This document shows, one piece after another, positions 1 to 8,674 of a DNA stretch of 64,000 nt. The stretch covers positions 1 through 64,000 of the forward strand of contig NZ_QUWK01000009.1 of assembly GCF_003429665.1 (NCBI RefSeq), in the 5' to 3' direction. The position numbers and the translations under genes are program-made. The number at the start of each line of letters is the position of its first letter. The first letter of the stretch is position 1. This DNA comes from Sphaerochaeta halotolerans (GTDB taxonomy: Bacteria; Spirochaetota; Spirochaetia; Sphaerochaetales; Sphaerochaetaceae). The notes beneath the pieces were generated by a model, which was not told the DNA's origin, made no database searches, and worked only from the letters and a program-made list of their open reading frames with translations.

Positions 1-926
1 AAGAAGTAGGCAACCGGGTCTATGGAATTGAATAGATTGGTGTCTTCAGTCTTCCAGACCTCGATGTTCTCCTGTTCTCCTTCGATGGTCCAAAGGTCAG
101 TAATGGGGGGCTCAGCAATACCACTTCTCCCTGCGATGAACATAGCCCCACCATCTGTCTGCACGCCTACCGAGGCAGCACTTGATCCGTGGACATGCAC
201 TTTGGCGTGGATGCCAGGTTTCTGGGAGTTAGATACCAGAATTGAAGCAATTGCCCCACTCTCAAATCGTACAGTCCCAACAGCGGTATCCTCTACCTCG
301 ATGTAGGGGTGGTTCACATTCTCCCACTGTGCATAGACCTCCTTGACCGGTCCAAGGTACCAGCAAAGCAGATCCAGCTGGTGAGGAGCCTGGTTTATCA
401 ACACACCGCCTCCCTCACTGTCCCACTTGCCTCTCCATGGGTCACTGTTGTAGTAGTCCTCATCTCGCCAGCCCAGCATCGTGACCTGGCCGATCATAGG
501 AGTACCGAGTTTCCCATCATCGATAGCCTTCCTGATACGCTGACTTGCAGGGAACCACCGGCGTTGGCTTATGACGCCAAGCTGCTTCTTTTCTTGCTTT
601 GCCACCTCGATCATGGCATCACATTCACTCACGGTAAGTGCCATCGGTTTCTCTACCAGGACATGGGCACCTGCCTGCAAGGCAGTAATGGCATGCTTCT
701 TGTGCAGTGGATGGGGGGTGGTGATGATTACAGCATCAACCTTTTCTTGTTTGACCATCTGCTGCATGTCGGTGAAAGGGGTAATGTTCCACTCAGCTGC
801 AAACGCCTCAGCTTTCTCCTTGTTCCTGCCCCAAACAGCAACCAAGCTACTCTCTTTTGCTTCCCTGATCGCCTTTGCATGAACGTGTGCTACCTTGCCA
901 TATCCTACCAGTGCATAACGAACCAT
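1..926 (-). CDS. Gfo/Idh/MocA-family NAD(P)-dependent oxidoreductase (partial, runs off left edge)
   Basis: This reading frame is absent from the ORF track because it has no stop inside the window. It starts at the ATG complementary to 924-926 and stays open for 308 codons. The N-terminus MVRYALVGYGKVA is a Rossmann dinucleotide-binding motif (GxGxxA type). About 95 residues in comes EKPMA, the EKP signature of the family in which the lysine is catalytic. Such enzymes oxidise or reduce sugars, inositols and sugar acids. It is the last visible gene of a tightly packed minus-strand operon (9 bp after the zinc dehydrogenase), so a sugar-acid substrate is likely. The exact substrate cannot be read from sequence. 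Confidence 0.88.
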   Translation of the reverse strand, partial: MVRYALVGYGKVAHVHAKAIREAKESSLVAVWGRNKEKAEAFAAEWNITPFTDMQQMVKQEKVDAVIITTPHPLHKKHAITALQAGAHVLVEKPMALTVSECDAMIEVAKQEKKQLGVISQRRWFPASQRIRKAIDDGKLGTPMIGQVTMLGWRDEDYYNSDPWRGKWDSEGGGVLINQAPHQLDLLCWYLGPVKEVYAQWENVNHPYIEVEDTAVGTVRFESGAIASILVSNSQKPGIHAKVHVHGSSAASVGVQTDGGAMFIAGRSGIAEPPITDLWTIEGEQENIEVWKTEDTNLFNSIDPVAYF

Positions 927-934
927 AGTTTTCC

Positions 935-1978
935 TCACTTTTTACCGGGAACCAGTACAACCTTGAGAAGTTCTTCTTCACGATTGTAGAGTTTGTCGAA
1001 CCAAAGCGGACCTTCTTCCAAAGGTGCCACCTTGCTGATCAAGTCATCCACCACAAGCGTCTTGTTTGCCATCATCTTTAGTACAGCTGGGTATTCCCCG
1101 TTGATTGCACACGTTCCCTGGAGTCTAATCTGTCGGGTTACGACCTGTTGTAGTGGAATTTTGATTTCAGGAGTGATATTTCCCACTAGAACAACCTCTC
1201 CTCCTTTTTTTACCAGGGAGAGCGCTGTCTGAACGGGAGCTGTAGCGCCCACTGCCTCAAAGACAAGGGGGAGCATTTGTCCTGCAGTAATCTGCTGGAC
1301 GTGTGAGAGCATATCGCTTTGTGTTGGATCAAATGCTTTGTCTGCACCTACCTCCAGAGCCTTTTTCCTTCTGTTCTCATCAAGATCCAATGCGATGATG
1401 GTACCACTGGTCATGGTCCTCAGTAGTTTGATGATCAGGAGCCCTATCAAACCGGCTCCTACCACTGCAACATCGTCTGCAAGAGAAACTTGGGCGAGTG
1501 AAATTGCATGGGCAGCAACGCCCGCTGGTTCAGCGAGGGATGCCTGTATAAAATCCAACGAGGGGGGAAGATGAAACAAGATTCGCTCTTCCACCAAGGC
1601 GTACTCGGCGAAAATGCCATCCTGTTTGTACTCTTCACAACTAACCCCAAGTACCCTGCGGTTGTCACAAAGATTGAACAAGCCTTGTCTGCAGTAGGAA
1701 CAGGTACCACAGTAGATGGTTGAGTCAAAGGTAACACGGTCACCAACGGCAAAGCCGGTGACCATCGCACCAACTTCTTCAATGACGCCACTTCCTTCGT
1801 GCCCCATAACAATAGGGGGGCGACGTCGCCCGCTTGATCCATCATAGCCGTGGACATCGCTACCACAGATGGCAGCTGCCTTGACGCGAATGAGCACCTG
1901 GGTAGGGGATGTGATGACAGGGCGCTCCACATCTTGCATTTCCAATTTCTTATAGTCAGTGAGAACAAGTGCTTGCAT
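935..1978 (-). CDS. Zinc-dependent medium-chain alcohol/polyol dehydrogenase
   Basis: A 347-residue MDR-family dehydrogenase. Visible are the catalytic zinc ligands C38, H60 and E61 (in GHEGSG), four structural-zinc cysteines (C90, C93, C96, C104) and a Rossmann motif VVGAGLIGL near residue 173. Family members oxidise secondary hydroxyls of polyols, sugar phosphates or sugar acids with NAD(P)+ (sorbitol, threonine, galactitol-phosphate and related dehydrogenases). The start is preceded by AGAGG and lies just after the kinase stop. The operon also encodes a KDG-kinase-like enzyme and 6-phosphogluconate dehydrogenase, so a hexuronate or polyol step is the likely role. The specific substrate is inferred only. 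Confidence 0.88.
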   Translation of the reverse strand: MQALVLTDYKKLEMQDVERPVITSPTQVLIRVKAAAICGSDVHGYDGSSGRRRPPIVMGHEGSGVIEEVGAMVTGFAVGDRVTFDSTIYCGTCSYCRQGLFNLCDNRRVLGVSCEEYKQDGIFAEYALVEERILFHLPPSLDFIQASLAEPAGVAAHAISLAQVSLADDVAVVGAGLIGLLIIKLLRTMTSGTIIALDLDENRRKKALEVGADKAFDPTQSDMLSHVQQITAGQMLPLVFEAVGATAPVQTALSLVKKGGEVVLVGNITPEIKIPLQQVVTRQIRLQGTCAINGEYPAVLKMMANKTLVVDDLISKVAPLEEGPLWFDKLYNREEELLKVVLVPGKK

Positions 1979-1980
1979 CT

Positions 1981-3081
1981 TTACCTCTGAATACGTGCAC
2001 TGCCACCCTGGGCAAGTGCTTCCACCTGGGCCAAGGTGGCCATGGTGGTATCACCGGGATAGCTGGTCAGGAGCGCTCCATGGGCCCAACCCAGGCGTAG
2101 TGCTTCCTCCGGCTCTTTCCCTTCCAACAGTCCATAGATGAGACCACTGGCAAAACCATCTCCCCCTCCAACCCGGTCATAGATATCCAGGTCACAGGTG
2201 GGAGCCTGATACCCCTTCCCATTGAGATGGAGTACTGCACTCCAGCGGTGTCGGTTGGTTGATTGTACTTCCCGCATGGTGGTTGCCACCGCCTTAATCT
2301 GGGGGAACCGCTTGGAAACGGTCTCCATCATTGCATAGAACGAGGATGGATCGAGCTTGTCAGTCTTGTGTACTTCCGGCCCCTTGAGCCCCAATCCGAG
2401 CTGGAGATCTTCTTCATTGCCGATGAGCACATCAACATGTTCAACGATGGAAGAAAGTGTCTCTTGGGCAACCTGCTGGGGATCTTGACCCGATTCAGCG
2501 ACGGACTTCCAAAGCTTCTCACGATAGTTCAGGTCGAAGGAGATGATAGCACCTTGTTCCTTTGCTTTTTCCATTGCATGGATGATCAGGGAAGGAATGG
2601 TTGGGGAGAGTGCACTGAAGATACCACCGCTGTGGAACCATCTCACCTTCTGGGTGAAGATGGCATCCCAGTCAAAGCTATCCTTGGTGAGTAAGGATGC
2701 CGCTTCATTGCTTCGGTTATAGAAAACCACCGGGGCGCGAAGCCCTTGGCCCCGATCGCTGTACACATGGGCCATATTGGGACCCCTGACCCCATCATGG
2801 GCAAAGCGTTTGTAGAACGCCTGTACCCCCATTCTTCTGACCTCGCTCTCAATTTTCTGTCCGACGGGGTAGTCTACCATTGCACTCGCAATGGCTGTTC
2901 TTTGCCCAAAGGCCCTGCTCAGGTTTGCAGCCACATTATATTCACCACCTGAAACATGCAAATCAAGATTCTGGGCATATTCGAAAGGAATTACACCCGG
3001 GTCGAGACGAACAACCAAAGCTCCAAGTGAGAGAAAATCCAAGGATGCGTCCTCTTTGTTTATGAGTGGAAATGATGCCAT
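1981..3081 (-). CDS. kdgK: PfkB-family sugar kinase, 2-keto-3-deoxygluconate kinase-like
   Basis: A 366-residue ribokinase/PfkB-fold kinase. The N-terminal substrate lid contains SGGEYNVAANLSRAFG (44-59). The C-terminal anion-hole motif reads GGGD at 305-308, with D308 as the expected catalytic base; GGGD replaces the commoner GAGD. The overall pattern and length resemble KDG kinases, which phosphorylate 2-keto-3-deoxygluconate before aldolase cleavage. GGAGG lies 8 nt before the ATG. It sits between 6-phosphogluconate dehydrogenase and a zinc dehydrogenase in one operon, supporting a role in uronate/gluconate breakdown. Another PfkB substrate (fructose, a different keto-deoxy acid) remains possible. 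Confidence 0.8.
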   Translation of the reverse strand: MASFPLINKEDASLDFLSLGALVVRLDPGVIPFEYAQNLDLHVSGGEYNVAANLSRAFGQRTAIASAMVDYPVGQKIESEVRRMGVQAFYKRFAHDGVRGPNMAHVYSDRGQGLRAPVVFYNRSNEAASLLTKDSFDWDAIFTQKVRWFHSGGIFSALSPTIPSLIIHAMEKAKEQGAIISFDLNYREKLWKSVAESGQDPQQVAQETLSSIVEHVDVLIGNEEDLQLGLGLKGPEVHKTDKLDPSSFYAMMETVSKRFPQIKAVATTMREVQSTNRHRWSAVLHLNGKGYQAPTCDLDIYDRVGGGDGFASGLIYGLLEGKEPEEALRLGWAHGALLTSYPGDTTMATLAQVEALAQGGSARIQR

Positions 3082-3100
3082 CTACAGACCTCCAGTGTGT

Positions 3101-4546
3101 TTATACGGTATAGGTGGTGCTGGCGGTATCTCCGCCACGACCGGTCCAGTTAGTGTGGAAAAACTCTCCCCGATTCTTGTCGATGCGTTCATAGGTATGG
3201 GCGCCAAAATAGTCTCTCTGTGCCTGTAGAAGGTTAGCGGGCAGATGTTCAGTTCTGTAGCTGTCAAACCAGGAGAGTGCAGCACTCAGGGAGGGGGTGG
3301 GAATACCATTCAGCGCAGCAGCAGCAACTACTTCTCTCAGACTTTGATGATTTTCCTCTAGGACCTGAACGAAGTAGGGGTCCATGATTAGGTTCTGCAG
3401 CATGGGATTCTTGGTAAATGCCTCACTGATCTTGTCCAGGGATGCAGAGCGGATGATGCAACCACCTCTCCACATGAGGGCAATCCCTCCTAGGTCTAGG
3501 TCCCAGTTGTTTGTCTCTCCTGCTGTCTTGATCAGGCTGAATCCCTGTGCGTAGCTGATAATCTTCGCAGCGTAGAGTGCCTTGCCAAGCATGGTGATGA
3601 ATGCTTTCTGATCAGAAACAGGGTGGTTGGGTGCTAAGTTGAACACTTTACTGGCTGCAAGACGTTCGTCCTTCTGGCTGGAAACACTTCTTGCAAAGAC
3701 CGATTCAACGATCAAGGTCAAGGGAACACCCTCATGAAGTGCGCTGATGCCAGTCCATTTGCCGGTCCCTTTCTGTCCGGCTGTATCAAGAATCTTGTCA
3801 AGCAGGAAGGACCCGTCTTCTTCCTTATATCCAAGGATGTCCGTGGTAATCTCAATCAGGTAGCTGTCCAGGTCGCCTTCATTCCAATGAGAGAAGATAC
3901 GCTGCATGCTCTCATTGTCAAGCTTCAAGAGACGATGCATGAGGTCGTAGATCTCACCGATAAGTTGCATGTCCCCATACTCGATACCGTTGTGCACCAT
4001 CTTTACATAATGCCCTGCGCCTCCGCTTCCGATCCAGTCGCAGCAGGGCTGTCCATGTACATGTGCGCTGATGCCCTGGAGTATGGGCTTCACTGCCTCC
4101 CATGCAGATTTTGAGCCACCAGGCATGATGGATGGTCCCTTCAATGCCCCCTCTTCACCTCCCGATACACCTGTACCTATGTAGAGCAAACCCTTGCTTT
4201 CTACGAAGGCCATTCTCCTCTCGCTGTCTTCGTAATTGGAATTTCCCCCATCGATGATGATATCTCCTGCCTCCAGGAGTGGGATAAGCTTTTCAATGGT
4301 GTCATCGACAGCTTTTCCTGCCTTTACCATCATCATCACTTTTCTGGGACGTTCCAGATTTTCAACCAGTTCTTCAAGGCTGTGGGTACCTATGATGTTC
4401 TTTCCTTTCGCCCTGGAATCAAGGAAGGCATCGACTTTCGCGATGCTCCTGTTGAAGACAGCGACACGAAACCCTTTGCTTTCCATATTGAGCACCAGGT
4501 TTTCTCCCATTACTGCAAGACCAATAAGGCCGATTTTTGCTTTCAT
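3101..4546 (-). CDS. gnd: 6-phosphogluconate dehydrogenase, decarboxylating
   Basis: Oxidises 6-phosphogluconate to ribulose 5-phosphate and CO2 with NADP+ or NAD+. The N-terminus carries IGLIGLAVMGENL (coenzyme Rossmann fold). Further on are the substrate motif SGGEEGA, the catalytic region KMVHNGIEYGDMQ and the C-terminal FHTNWTGRGG tail. Its 481 residues match the long dimeric Gnd class. The ORF track starts at 4564, but GAGGAG lies 10 nt before the ATG at 4546 and the protein then begins exactly at the family N-terminus, so 4546 is preferred. It follows the RpiR regulator with almost no gap. Confidence 0.94.
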   Translation of the reverse strand: MKAKIGLIGLAVMGENLVLNMESKGFRVAVFNRSIAKVDAFLDSRAKGKNIIGTHSLEELVENLERPRKVMMMVKAGKAVDDTIEKLIPLLEAGDIIIDGGNSNYEDSERRMAFVESKGLLYIGTGVSGGEEGALKGPSIMPGGSKSAWEAVKPILQGISAHVHGQPCCDWIGSGGAGHYVKMVHNGIEYGDMQLIGEIYDLMHRLLKLDNESMQRIFSHWNEGDLDSYLIEITTDILGYKEEDGSFLLDKILDTAGQKGTGKWTGISALHEGVPLTLIVESVFARSVSSQKDERLAASKVFNLAPNHPVSDQKAFITMLGKALYAAKIISYAQGFSLIKTAGETNNWDLDLGGIALMWRGGCIIRSASLDKISEAFTKNPMLQNLIMDPYFVQVLEENHQSLREVVAAAALNGIPTPSLSAALSWFDSYRTEHLPANLLQAQRDYFGAHTYERIDKNRGEFFHTNWTGRGGDTASTTYTV

Positions 4547-4565
4547 TGGTGTATGGCTCCTCATC

Positions 4566-5408
4566 TTAAATTCTTCGTTTTGCGATTACATCTCTCATTT
4601 TATTCAAATTTTCCACCCCTGAGTTCTCCAAAAGTTCAAGGATTTCCACATACAGGACATCGATGAGAACCAAGGAGGTGATTCTTGCGGAGAAGGACTC
4701 TGCGACAATTCGGGAGCAACAGGCTCTAACTGGCAGTACATAGTCTCCTAGTTTTGCTAGGGGAGAGCGTCCATTGCTGGTTAAAATCAGCAACTTGGCT
4801 CCATTGTTCCTCAGTTCTTCTGCCAAGGCAAGGGTATCATACCCTTCGCCGGTGTGGCTTATGATCAATGCAACATCATCCTTTGTCGCTTGACTGGCAA
4901 GCATCAGCTGCATATGAAAGTCTGCAGCGTACTGACAGTTGATTCCTGTTCTGATCAACTTATGGTAGGCATCTTGTGCAAGGGTATTGGATCCTCCTAG
5001 TCCCATGAGAAATACAGAGTGAGCCTTGGCTATCAGGTTCGCGATTTCCTTGATAGCCTTACGGTCAATGCTCAGCAATGTTTCTGCAAGCGTTTGCTGT
5101 GCATTCTTGAAGACCATGTCTACGACATCTTCTCCCTCGGTCACCTCTGTTTCAAAAAGTTGTTCATTTCTGGGTATGGTTTCCCTTGCGAGAGCGATTC
5201 GAAAGCGCTGATATCCTGAGTATCCCAGCTTGCGTGCAAAACGCACCATGGTTGATTCGCTGATCCCAATTCTTTCAGCAAGTTTCTCAATACTCGGGTT
5301 TACCGATTCCTTGGGGTGCTCAAGGATGAAGTCAGCTATTTTTTTCTCTTTCGCACTGAGTGTGTGATACTTGCTCCGAATTGTATAGATGGCACTGACT
5401 TCCTGCAT
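4566..5408 (-). CDS. RpiR/MurR-family transcriptional regulator (HTH + SIS)
   Basis: A 280-residue regulator. Residues about 1-80 form the HTH_6 domain (KLAERIGISESTMVRFARKLGYSGYQRFR), which binds DNA. Residues about 125-255 are a sugar-phosphate isomerase (SIS) domain that senses phosphorylated sugars (FLMGLGGSN; later ALIISHTGEGYDT). GAGGAG lies 6 nt upstream of the ATG. As first gene of the catabolic operon and divergent from the ABC importer, it is well placed to control both. Two identical 14-bp repeats lie in the shared intergenic region, one inside its own predicted promoter, suggesting autoregulation. Confidence 0.92.
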   Translation of the reverse strand: MQEVSAIYTIRSKYHTLSAKEKKIADFILEHPKESVNPSIEKLAERIGISESTMVRFARKLGYSGYQRFRIALARETIPRNEQLFETEVTEGEDVVDMVFKNAQQTLAETLLSIDRKAIKEIANLIAKAHSVFLMGLGGSNTLAQDAYHKLIRTGINCQYAADFHMQLMLASQATKDDVALIISHTGEGYDTLALAEELRNNGAKLLILTSNGRSPLAKLGDYVLPVRACCSRIVAESFSARITSLVLIDVLYVEILELLENSGVENLNKMRDVIAKRRI

Positions 5409-5426
5409 AGAGCTCCTCTTGTAGGT

Positions 5427-5455
5427 AGTATAGTATGAAAAAAATATTCAGGCAA
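5427..5455 (-). promoter_or_regulatory. Predicted sigma70 promoter of the RpiR operon
   Basis: On the minus strand a -10 TATACT (5427-5432) lies 17 bp from a -35 TTGCCT (5450-5455). The first copy of the AT-rich direct repeat occupies the spacer, so a bound regulator would occlude RNA polymerase. Confidence 0.55.
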
Positions 5456-5472
5456 TGAGAAAAAAATATTCA
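5437..5472. promoter_or_regulatory. Two direct repeats, candidate RpiR operator
   Basis: GAAAAAAATATTCA occurs identically at 5437-5450 and 5459-5472, start-to-start 22 bp (two helical turns). Copy 1 in context, TGAAAAAAATATTCA, is 15 bp with TGAA/TTCA ends. That is the same length and symmetry style as the HexR (RpiR-family) site TGTAATTAAATTACA. It lies between the divergent regulator and importer. Confidence 0.5.
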
Positions 5473-5480
5473 TTTATCGC

Positions 5481-5508
5481 TATACAATTTCAAAAAAGGG
5501 GGTATACT
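5481..5508 (+). promoter_or_regulatory. Predicted promoter of the ABC sugar importer
   Basis: TATACT at 5503-5508 is a good -10. TATACA at 5481-5486 is a weak -35 (4 of 6 matches) with a 16-bp spacer. The tandem repeats end just upstream. A strong ribosome site AAGGAGATG precedes the 5556 start. Confidence 0.4.
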
Positions 5509-5555
5509 ATAGCTAAAAGGTTGTATTTGTACAATTTTACAAAGGAGATGAAGAA

Positions 5556-6827
5556 ATGAAGACGAAAACAATGATCGTTTTTGTGTTGTTGCTCGGGCTT
5601 TTGTTGGCACCGATGTTTGCACAAGGGACAAAAGATGCAGCTCCGCAAGAAATTCGTGTTTTGTTGGCGAACCACCCTTACGGTGAGTTGCTGAAGACCA
5701 AGATTCCTGAATTCGAAGCAGAGACTGGAATCAAGGTGAACTATGAGAGTCTGCAGGAAAGCCAGCTTACCAATAAGTTGACCACTGAATTCGCAACCAA
5801 CAGTTCTACCGTTGATGTGTTTATGACACGTCCACTCCAGGAAGGCTTGATGTTCATCAAGAATGGTTGGTATGAGAGTTTGGACAACTATGACTTTGCT
5901 GATTATCCTAAGAACTCAGTTGATATCGGCCGGAAAGATGGGAAAGCGTATATTGTTCCTCTCGTAACCGAGTGGCAGGTCATGTACTACCGCAAGGATT
6001 TGTTCCGTAAGGCTGGTCTCTCAATTCCAACCACGTTTGCAGAACTTGAGAATGCTGCAAGAGTCTTGAACAAGGATGGAATTGCAGGTATTGCCTCGAG
6101 AGGCAAGGGTGCTGCAGCAGTAACCCAGCTTTCTTCCTATGTCTACAACTTTGGTGGTAGGTATCTTGAGAATGGAGAGGCTGTTTTTGATAGCCCAGAG
6201 GCAATCGAAGCCATTCGTTATTATGGGAAATTGCTTGGAAATTATGGACCACAGGGTGTGACAAGCATGTCCTGGGAAAATATCATGCCAGTGTTCCAGG
6301 CTGGAAAGGTCGCAATGTGGACTGATGCAAGTGTCTTCTATGGACAGATTGTCGATCCAGCAAAGACCCAGATTCCCGCAGAGGACATTGGGATTGCACA
6401 GCTTCCCAGAGGGCCAAAAGATGATTCACCGTTCACTGTAGTTTCTTGGGGTATGGCAATGTCCTCAGCTTCAAAGAACAAGGATGCTGCACAGAAATTC
6501 CTCGACTGGGCAACAAGCAAGGAACTGGCCAAAGAAGGTATGCTCTCGAACATTACCATGGCTCGAAACTCCGCTTGGGCTGATGCTGAGGTCAGAGCAG
6601 TCATGAATCCGGGTTTGGTTGAGACACAGGCCCATGCCGCAAAGAACGGATACCCGTTTGACCGTCCATTCATGAGTTCTGTTGGACAGGCTCGTGACCT
6701 GATTGGAGAGGTTATCATCGAATCCATCAACACCAAGGGGACTTCAAGCAAGCTTGAGGCACTTGCCAGAGAAAAGGCAGATGCTGTCGATGAGCTTTTG
6801 AAGGCTGACGGTGAGTACGGACTCTAA
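5556..6827 (+). CDS. ABC sugar transporter, extracellular substrate-binding protein (family 1)
   Basis: A 423-residue periplasmic binding protein. Residues 1-23 are a signal peptide (charged KTK, hydrophobic VFVLLLGLLLAP, cleavage after MFA before QGTKDAA); no lipobox cysteine is present. The mature part has the family-1 fold hallmarks: FEAETGIKVNYE near residue 52 and the ILP-like C-terminal helix region. It captures a sugar or oligosaccharide for the two MalF/MalG-type permeases that follow. No ATPase gene is present; these importers often share a genome-encoded MsmK/UgpC-type ATPase. The start has AAGGAG upstream. Confidence 0.92.
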   Translation: MKTKTMIVFVLLLGLLLAPMFAQGTKDAAPQEIRVLLANHPYGELLKTKIPEFEAETGIKVNYESLQESQLTNKLTTEFATNSSTVDVFMTRPLQEGLMFIKNGWYESLDNYDFADYPKNSVDIGRKDGKAYIVPLVTEWQVMYYRKDLFRKAGLSIPTTFAELENAARVLNKDGIAGIASRGKGAAAVTQLSSYVYNFGGRYLENGEAVFDSPEAIEAIRYYGKLLGNYGPQGVTSMSWENIMPVFQAGKVAMWTDASVFYGQIVDPAKTQIPAEDIGIAQLPRGPKDDSPFTVVSWGMAMSSASKNKDAAQKFLDWATSKELAKEGMLSNITMARNSAWADAEVRAVMNPGLVETQAHAAKNGYPFDRPFMSSVGQARDLIGEVIIESINTKGTSSKLEALAREKADAVDELLKADGEYGL

Positions 6828-6846
6828 GTAAGTAGTAACTGGAATT

Positions 6847-6871
6847 GGCCGACCGAGCGTATCGGTCGGCC
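6847..6871 (+). promoter_or_regulatory. Perfect hairpin between binding-protein and permease genes
   Basis: GGCCGACCGA, a 5-nt loop, then TCGGTCGGCC: a 10-bp perfect GC-rich stem 20 nt after the binding-protein stop and 25 nt before the permease start, with no U-tract. It probably stabilises the upstream mRNA, or acts as a partial attenuator, to give excess binding protein. Confidence 0.7.
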
Positions 6872-6895
6872 TATCGCATTGCAAGGAGTTGTCCC

Positions 6896-7774
6896 ATGGC
6901 CAAACAAGGTTTCTTAGAAAAAAATCTACGCTATTTATTCCCACTGCCTGCTGTACTATTCGTGATAATACTGATGGTGTTTCCGGTAGTGTATACATTC
7001 TTTCTTAGTTTTACTGATTGGTCATTGACCAGCGGGAAACCTCTCTCTATTGTGGGATTAGAAAGTTACCTCAAGGTGCTCAAGGAACCCAGGTTTATAG
7101 AGTCACTGGGAAGGACTTTCTACTTTACGTTTGGGGCAGTAATCGTGGAGATGGTTCTTGGAACCGTCCTTGCCCTGATTCTCAACCGGAAGTTCAAAGG
7201 GCAGGGTATGGTGAAAACCTTGTTGTTGTTGCCCTTGGTTGCAACTCCGGTTGCCATTGGTATTGTGTGGAACCTGTTTTACGATCCGACAATTGGTATT
7301 CTCAACTATGTGCTTAGCGTACTGAAGCTACCACAGAGTGGGTGGGTCAGTGATGCTAGGACCGTTATGCCTTCCTTGATTCTGGTGGATATCTGGGAGT
7401 GGACACCTATGATTACCATTATCGTCCTTGCAGGTCTTGCTGGTTTACCCTCTGAACCCTATGAATCGGCCAGGGTAGATGGGGCAAATGCCAGACAGGT
7501 TCTGTTTCAAATTACGCTTCCTATGTTGATGCCGACAATTCTTACTGCTGTTATCCTTCGGGCCATCGATGCCTTAAAAACCTATGATATCATCTACTCG
7601 ATGACTGGGGGAGGGCCAGGGTATGCTTCGGAGAACCTGAATGTCTTGGCGTTTAAATATAGCTTTGAATATTTCAGAATGGGGCAGAGTGCTGTCATGT
7701 TGGTCTTCCTGTTTGCCATCGTCATGCTCTTCAGCTTGATGGTGATGCGCGTACGTAGCATTTTCGAGTTGTAG
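6896..7774 (+). CDS. ABC sugar transporter permease (MalF/UgpA type)
   Basis: Inner-membrane permease of 292 residues with about six transmembrane helices, beginning FPLPAVLFVIILMVFPVVYTF. The cytoplasmic EAA loop (ESARVDGANARQVLFQITLPML) contacts the ATPase. The ORF track starts at a TTG at 6845, inside the hairpin. The ATG at 6896, preceded by AAGGAG 8 nt upstream, is the credible start. It lies 11 bp before the second permease and forms the heterodimeric channel with it. Confidence 0.92.
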   Translation: MAKQGFLEKNLRYLFPLPAVLFVIILMVFPVVYTFFLSFTDWSLTSGKPLSIVGLESYLKVLKEPRFIESLGRTFYFTFGAVIVEMVLGTVLALILNRKFKGQGMVKTLLLLPLVATPVAIGIVWNLFYDPTIGILNYVLSVLKLPQSGWVSDARTVMPSLILVDIWEWTPMITIIVLAGLAGLPSEPYESARVDGANARQVLFQITLPMLMPTILTAVILRAIDALKTYDIIYSMTGGGPGYASENLNVLAFKYSFEYFRMGQSAVMLVFLFAIVMLFSLMVMRVRSIFEL

Positions 7775-7785
7775 GAGGCCAAGAC

Positions 7786-8601
7786 ATGCAGAGAAAACCC
7801 ATTCACTCAATACTCTTCGGCATTATGCTGTTGTTGATCATCATACCAATCCTGTTTCCCTTTATCTGGATGCTGATGAGTTCGTTTAAGACCCAAGTTG
7901 ACATCATCAGTTGGCCTCCAAAGTTCATATTTACCCCAGTGATGCAGAACTATGAAAGGGTGTTCATAGAGCAGGATTTCCTGCACTACATGAAAAACTC
8001 AGTTATTGTATCGGTGGTAAGTGTATTCTTTTCACTTATTCTTGGGCTTCCTGCAGCCTATTCCATTGCTCGGTACAAGCAGAATAAACTTTCTGTCTTT
8101 ATCTTGGTCGCACGCTTGATGCCAGGCATTTCATTTCTTATGCCTTGGTACATTGTCTTCTCAAGGCTACACTTGATGGATAGTTATGTTGCGTTGATCC
8201 TCAGCCATATGCTTATTGCACTTCCTTTGGTCGTATGGGTTATGGCTCCTTACTTCGATTCGGTACCTCGTGAGCTTGAAGAGGCTGCAATGGTGGACGG
8301 GCTGACACAGCAAAGTGCGTTCCTCAAGATTTTGTTGCCACTCTCCGGCCCTGGGGTAGTTACGGCAACCACGTTGAGTTTCATCTTCAGTTGGAACAAC
8401 TTCATGTTCAGCCAGGTGTTGAGTCAACAGAAAACAAGAACGCTCCCCATCGCTGTATATAACTTCCTAAGCTATGTTGAAGTTGACTGGGGTGCAGTCA
8501 TGGCAGCTGCGGTAGTCATCATGGCCCCGGCAATTATTCTTACGATGTTCTTCCAGAAGTATGTTGTCAAAGGACTTACAATGGGAGCTGTGAAAGGATA
8601 G
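7786..8601 (+). CDS. ABC sugar transporter permease (MalG/UgpE type)
   Basis: A 271-residue second permease with about six membrane helices and the EAA motif EEAAMVDGLTQQSAFLKILLPLSGPG near residue 165-190. It ends with the usual MalG-type tail QKYVVKGLTMGAVKG. GGAGG precedes the ATG. Together with the upstream permease it forms the translocation pore of the importer whose binding protein is at 5556. The substrate is not determined; the neighbouring epimerase, KdgF-like cupin and KDG kinase suggest a uronate or related sugar. Confidence 0.92.
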   Translation: MQRKPIHSILFGIMLLLIIIPILFPFIWMLMSSFKTQVDIISWPPKFIFTPVMQNYERVFIEQDFLHYMKNSVIVSVVSVFFSLILGLPAAYSIARYKQNKLSVFILVARLMPGISFLMPWYIVFSRLHLMDSYVALILSHMLIALPLVVWVMAPYFDSVPRELEEAAMVDGLTQQSAFLKILLPLSGPGVVTATTLSFIFSWNNFMFSQVLSQQKTRTLPIAVYNFLSYVEVDWGAVMAAAVVIMAPAIILTMFFQKYVVKGLTMGAVKG

Positions 8602-8640
8602 TCCCGCTTTCTCTTGATGCTTGTCTAGTTTCCCCCCCAT

Positions 8641-8667
8641 ACCCTCTGCTATACTGTAGCAGAGGGT
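8641..8667 (+). promoter_or_regulatory. 11-bp inverted repeat covering the ribosome site of the epimerase gene
   Basis: ACCCTCTGCTA, 5-nt loop, TAGCAGAGGGT. The 3' arm contains AGAGGG, the only Shine-Dalgarno candidate for the ATG at 8675. The folded RNA would therefore hide the ribosome site. It could also work as a weak terminator (tail TTTCCT) after the permease gene. Confidence 0.55.
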
Positions 8668-8674
8668 TTCCTAC

